Source: Bacteroidales bacterium (GTDB lineage: Bacteria > Bacteroidota > Bacteroidia > Bacteroidales > F082). From it: 18,386 bases of DNA. The DNA is taken from contig JAFRRE010000130.1 in the NCBI GenBank assembly GCA_017428285.1, forward strand, positions 1-18,386, given 5' to 3'. Each line of letters opens with the position of its first letter. The first letter of the stretch is position 1. Below, in pieces: positions 16,763 through 18,386 of this stretch. The notes beneath the pieces were generated by a model that was not told the origin of the DNA, searched no databases, and worked only from the letters and a program-made list of their open reading frames with translations. The position numbers and the translations under genes are program-made.

Positions 16763-17377
16763 ATGGGAAAATACTTCATATTTATCATTATCATTATCCT
16801 GTGTTACGGATGTAATCATACTATCAATCAAGTTGTTTTAGATGATAATATTGCTAAAGACAATAACTCTGCTGATAGCACAATCCTAACCCACAACTAT
16901 AGAGAAGGGATAATAACTGCATTATATATGCTTGACTGCAACGACCGTTTGAAAATGTATCTACCTGAAGAATACGAAGCGGATCCTTGGAAATTTGTTT
17001 TTCTAATCGATAGTTTGGCTGATAGCCACGACTACTTTGCAAGAATTGAGACTAATCTTGCTATGGATACCTTTACCCAAGATTTGCAAGATAGCATCAA
17101 TAGATGGCTATTCCTTTCAAGAATGATTGATTTCCCATTTGTTTGCGATTTGTCTTATCCCGAAGACGGCATCATCGACGAGTTGCCGCAAACACATCAC
17201 TTATTGGATAAATACATTGATAGACATATTCAAAATGTGGAAAGTCTTGCATCTTCACAACGGATTTGTTACAGTTTTGACATCATCAATTACCTTTTTT
17301 CGCTTTCAGATAAAGAGCAATTTGATTTTATAATTGCATACTATACGAAGTTTCAAAATGTTCCAAAAATTGAATAG
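16763..17377 (+). CDS. Small lipoprotein of unknown function, candidate immunity protein
   Basis: The protein has 204 residues. A signal peptide of mostly Ile and Phe (MGKYFIFIIIIILCYGC) ends in lipobox CYGC at Cys17. The mature part is mostly helical and acidic (ITALYMLDCNDRLKMYLPEE, DTFTQDLQDSINRWLFLSRM) with no catalytic motif that I recognise. It starts 9 bp after the amidase-like gene. A lipoprotein next to a peptidoglycan hydrolase recalls envelope immunity proteins that guard against amidase effectors, but I cannot assign a family. It is the last intact gene of the packed run. No clear terminator is seen after it. Confidence 0.6.
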   Translation: MGKYFIFIIIIILCYGCNHTINQVVLDDNIAKDNNSADSTILTHNYREGIITALYMLDCNDRLKMYLPEEYEADPWKFVFLIDSLADSHDYFARIETNLAMDTFTQDLQDSINRWLFLSRMIDFPFVCDLSYPEDGIIDELPQTHHLLDKYIDRHIQNVESLASSQRICYSFDIINYLFSLSDKEQFDFIIAYYTKFQNVPKIE

Positions 17378-17396
17378 CTCAATAAACCTAAAAGCG

Positions 17397-17638
17397 ATGG
17401 AAAAAATCGAAAGAATTTGAAAAGAACATCAAAGCAAACGAAATAAAGGCTACCATAATACAACACCATACAAGATTAATAGAATGCGTCACCTTGGATA
17501 AGGGAAGATGTTTTCGGACAAGGGAAAGCAGGCATCTATATGATGCGCGTATTGAGGAAGGAAAGTCTTATATGGACAGGAGAATTGATAAAAGACGGAT
17601 TCAGTCCAGGCTACCCAGTCTACCAACCTTTCAAATAA
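17397..17638 (+). pseudogene. Frameshifted remnant of a small gene, family unknown
   Basis: Three short frames join into a continuous-looking product of about 80 residues. ATG at 17397 starts MEKIERI and stops at 17418-17420. An overlapping frame carries KEFEKNIKANEIKATIIQHH and TRLIECVT to about 17490. A third frame from 17483 reads PWIREDVFGQGKAGIYMMRV, then LRKESLIWTGELIKDG and FSPGYPVYQPFK, with a stop at 17636-17638. The third frame has no ordinary start codon at its beginning. This looks like a decayed gene with two indels rather than a working one. I do not recognise its family; it could be a relic of an older toxin tip or immunity gene. Confidence 0.4.
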
Positions 17639-17737
17639 TAGTGGCAATGAAAAACCTGTTTCAATACGTCTACTACAGAATAGCGAAAGCCTACAAAGAC
17701 ATCTTTGGAATTAAGGATGCGCCTGGGTACCCTAGTT

Positions 17738-17760
17738 CTGGTGGATTTGTAATCCGCCAG
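17738..17760. repeat. REP-like hairpin 1
   Basis: CTGGTGGATT at 17738-17747 pairs with AATCCGCCAG at 17751-17760 across a TGT loop, giving 10 pairs with one G-T. The GGATT/AATCC core recurs in the hairpins at 17868-17884 and 17895-17917. A further small GCATT-TGC-AATGC hairpin sits at 17773-17785. Confidence 0.6.
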
Positions 17761-17796
17761 TATCGAATATCAGCATTTGCAATGCGTGAAAAAGGC

Positions 17797-17827
17797 TTGC
17801 TCAATTGGATGAAAACCATTATCTTTG
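17797..17827 (+). promoter_or_regulatory. Candidate Bacteroidetes promoter inside the repeat cluster
   Basis: TTG at 17797-17799 and TATCTTTG at 17820-17827 (exact TAnnTTTG) are 20 bp apart. The only small frame directly downstream (ATG at 17838) runs through the REP-like hairpins and is not a convincing gene. The promoter may belong to a lost gene or serve the gene at 18011 with a long leader. Confidence 0.4.
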
Positions 17828-17867
17828 CCACCGAAACATGAAAAACATGAGAGTCAGTGTTAACATA

Positions 17868-17884
17868 GGGGATTTCAAATCCCC
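17868..17884. repeat. REP-like hairpin 2
   Basis: GGGGATTTCAAATCCCC is a perfect palindrome with 8-bp arms around a central C. It shares the GATT/AATC core with the hairpins on either side and is 10 bp from hairpin 3. Confidence 0.6.
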
Positions 17885-17894
17885 AAGTTCAGCC

Positions 17895-17917
17895 CCAGCG
17901 GATTGCAAATCCGCTGG
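17895..17917. repeat. REP-like hairpin 3
   Basis: CCAGCGGATT at 17895-17904 pairs perfectly with AATCCGCTGG at 17908-17917 over a GCA loop. AGTTC precedes it at 17886-17890, as AGTTC also precedes hairpin 1 (17734-17738), which suggests members of one dispersed family. GGAACGGGG follows. Confidence 0.65.
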
Positions 17918-18010
17918 AACGGGGAGGCATGAAAAAAGCGCAGGATTTTTTGGATAGGATCAAGTAATAATGGTCAAATTTCATTTGTTAAACATAAAAC
18001 CTAAACAGCC

Positions 18011-18386
18011 ATGAAGAAAATAGCATTACTTTTCGTTGGACTTGCAGCTTTGCTCTATGGCACTAAAGCATTTCCTCAGCAGCCCGATTTCCTCTTCGAG
18101 CAACAATATCCTTTTGAGTGGTCATACTCGGGCACGCATTCCCTTGAAATATGCAATGAGAAGGGTGGTACGGAGTGCTATTTTGTAACTGCTTGCGACC
18201 TTAACACTATTGGATATACGATTGGAGGTAAGGATCTAATGATATGGGATGATATTCAACCAGCCAAAGTACTGAAATTATCGCCCGAAGGCGAGTTGCT
18301 TGGCGAAATGGCAATGAGCGAAGAAGGCAGGTACTCATCCATCATCAGGCTCTATCACGACCCGTCCAATCCCAAGTTTTGTCTTG
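18011..18386 (+). CDS. Secreted protein, 5' part only (cut by window end)
   Basis: ATG at 18011 opens a frame of 125 codons that runs off the window. Signal peptide MKKIALLFVGLAALLYGTKA is followed by FPQQPDFLFEQQYPFEW and a beta-rich, acidic part (KVLKLSPEGELLGEMAMSEE, then RLYHDPSNPKFCL). It resembles the N-terminal layout of the T9SS cargo gene at 5187 (sensor-like body with L.K....GE strands), so it could be another propeller-like secreted protein with a T9SS domain beyond the edge. A partial -7-like TTCATTTG at 17980-17987 lacks a good -33 partner. The family is not certain. GC content returns to about the level of the upstream operon. Confidence 0.7.
   Translation, partial: MKKIALLFVGLAALLYGTKAFPQQPDFLFEQQYPFEWSYSGTHSLEICNEKGGTECYFVTACDLNTIGYTIGGKDLMIWDDIQPAKVLKLSPEGELLGEMAMSEEGRYSSIIRLYHDPSNPKFCL

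Larger units (their letters stand above)
14160..17377 (+). other. AT-rich cassette: RHS tip plus three downstream genes
   Basis: Counted GC is about 57% at 13921-13980 in the RHS core and about 25% at 14341-14400 in the tip, and the following genes stay AT-rich to about 17377. The change begins after KAYTSVEVKQMLWSTG, shortly beyond DPSGW. In RHS loci the tip and its immunity gene are known to be swapped together, which explains such a boundary. The borders are approximate because no direct repeats or mobile genes mark them. Confidence 0.6.
17647..17841 (+). pseudogene. Truncated small membrane-protein gene interrupted by REP-like hairpin
   Basis: ATG at 17647 opens a 64-codon frame: MKNLFQYVYYRIAKAYKDIF, then GIKDAPGYPSSGG. 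That start resembles a recurrent family of small Bacteroidetes membrane proteins (YYRI followed by basic residues), which normally continues into hydrophobic helices. Here the frame runs at residue 31 into a palindromic repeat (17738-17760) and the rest has no membrane segments, so it is judged truncated. Its first residues also resemble the odd N-terminus of the amidase-like protein at 16115. Confidence 0.45.

Noticed and set aside
17494..17646. N-terminal extension of the small frame ending at 17841
   Set aside because: The residues upstream of 17647 are out of phase with the better-looking remnant frame (GKAGIYMMRV), so the real start of that product is 17647.
17723..17920. CRISPR array
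   Set aside because: The palindromes differ in sequence and spacing and there are no regular repeat-spacer units.
17838..17957. 39-codon frame after the promoter at 17797-17827
   Set aside because: It reads straight through two palindromic hairpins, so its sequence is explained by the repeats rather than by protein selection.
17980..17987. Promoter TTCATTTG for the gene at 18011
   Set aside because: It misses the conserved A of TAnnTTTG and the nearest TTTG-like box is about 27 bp away, so it is mentioned only as weak.

Overview
The window reads as chromosomal DNA of a Bacteroidetes bacterium, most likely a Bacteroidales that carries a type IX secretion system (T9SS). The evidence is an EF-G2-type elongation factor, starts preceded by A-rich sequence rather than Shine-Dalgarno motifs, promoter-like TAnnTTTG elements, Bacteroidetes-type lipoproteins, a DUF3244-like protein and C-terminal T9SS sorting domains. 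The species cannot be fixed. The presence of T9SS sorting domains argues against the genus Bacteroides itself. All genes lie on the + strand.

Layout: (1) 2-1624 is the 3' part of an EF-G2-like translation factor, closed by a hairpin terminator. (2) 1706-3397 encodes a lipoprotein-anchored TPR sensor with one transmembrane helix and a C-terminal LuxR-type HTH; its base composition changes sharply inside the gene near 2220. (3) 3398-3671 is a regulatory gap with a weak terminator, an 11-bp inverted repeat, a Bacteroidetes-type promoter and a 10-bp palindrome in the leader. (4) 3672-17377 is a tightly packed run of nine genes with gaps of 7 to 43 bp. They are a DUF3244-like protein, a lipoprotein, a T9SS cargo protein, a trimeric-adhesin/tail-fibre-like protein, a mini protein with one YD motif plus a T9SS sorting domain, a 2178-residue SpvB/FG-GAP/RHS protein, a secreted protein with a TonB-C-like domain, an amidase_3-like protein and a small lipoprotein. 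(5) 17378-18010 is a decayed stretch with a frameshifted gene remnant, a truncated small membrane-protein gene and a cluster of REP-like hairpins. (6) 18011 to the end is the 5' part of another secreted protein.

The central system looks like a surface or secreted RHS polymorphic toxin operon. The conserved RHS shell (through DPSG at about residue 1917) is followed by a variable tip carrying an EExxHAxQ...EFEA signature, which resembles a zincin metallopeptidase with its first histidine replaced by glutamate. DNA composition drops from about 57% GC in the RHS core to about 25% in a sampled stretch of the tip and stays AT-rich through the next three genes, so tip plus downstream genes look like one exchanged toxin/immunity cassette. 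The membrane-bound HTH regulator just upstream is a plausible controller. Functional links between these genes are inference from architecture and order; nothing here proves toxicity, immunity or T9SS delivery of the RHS protein.
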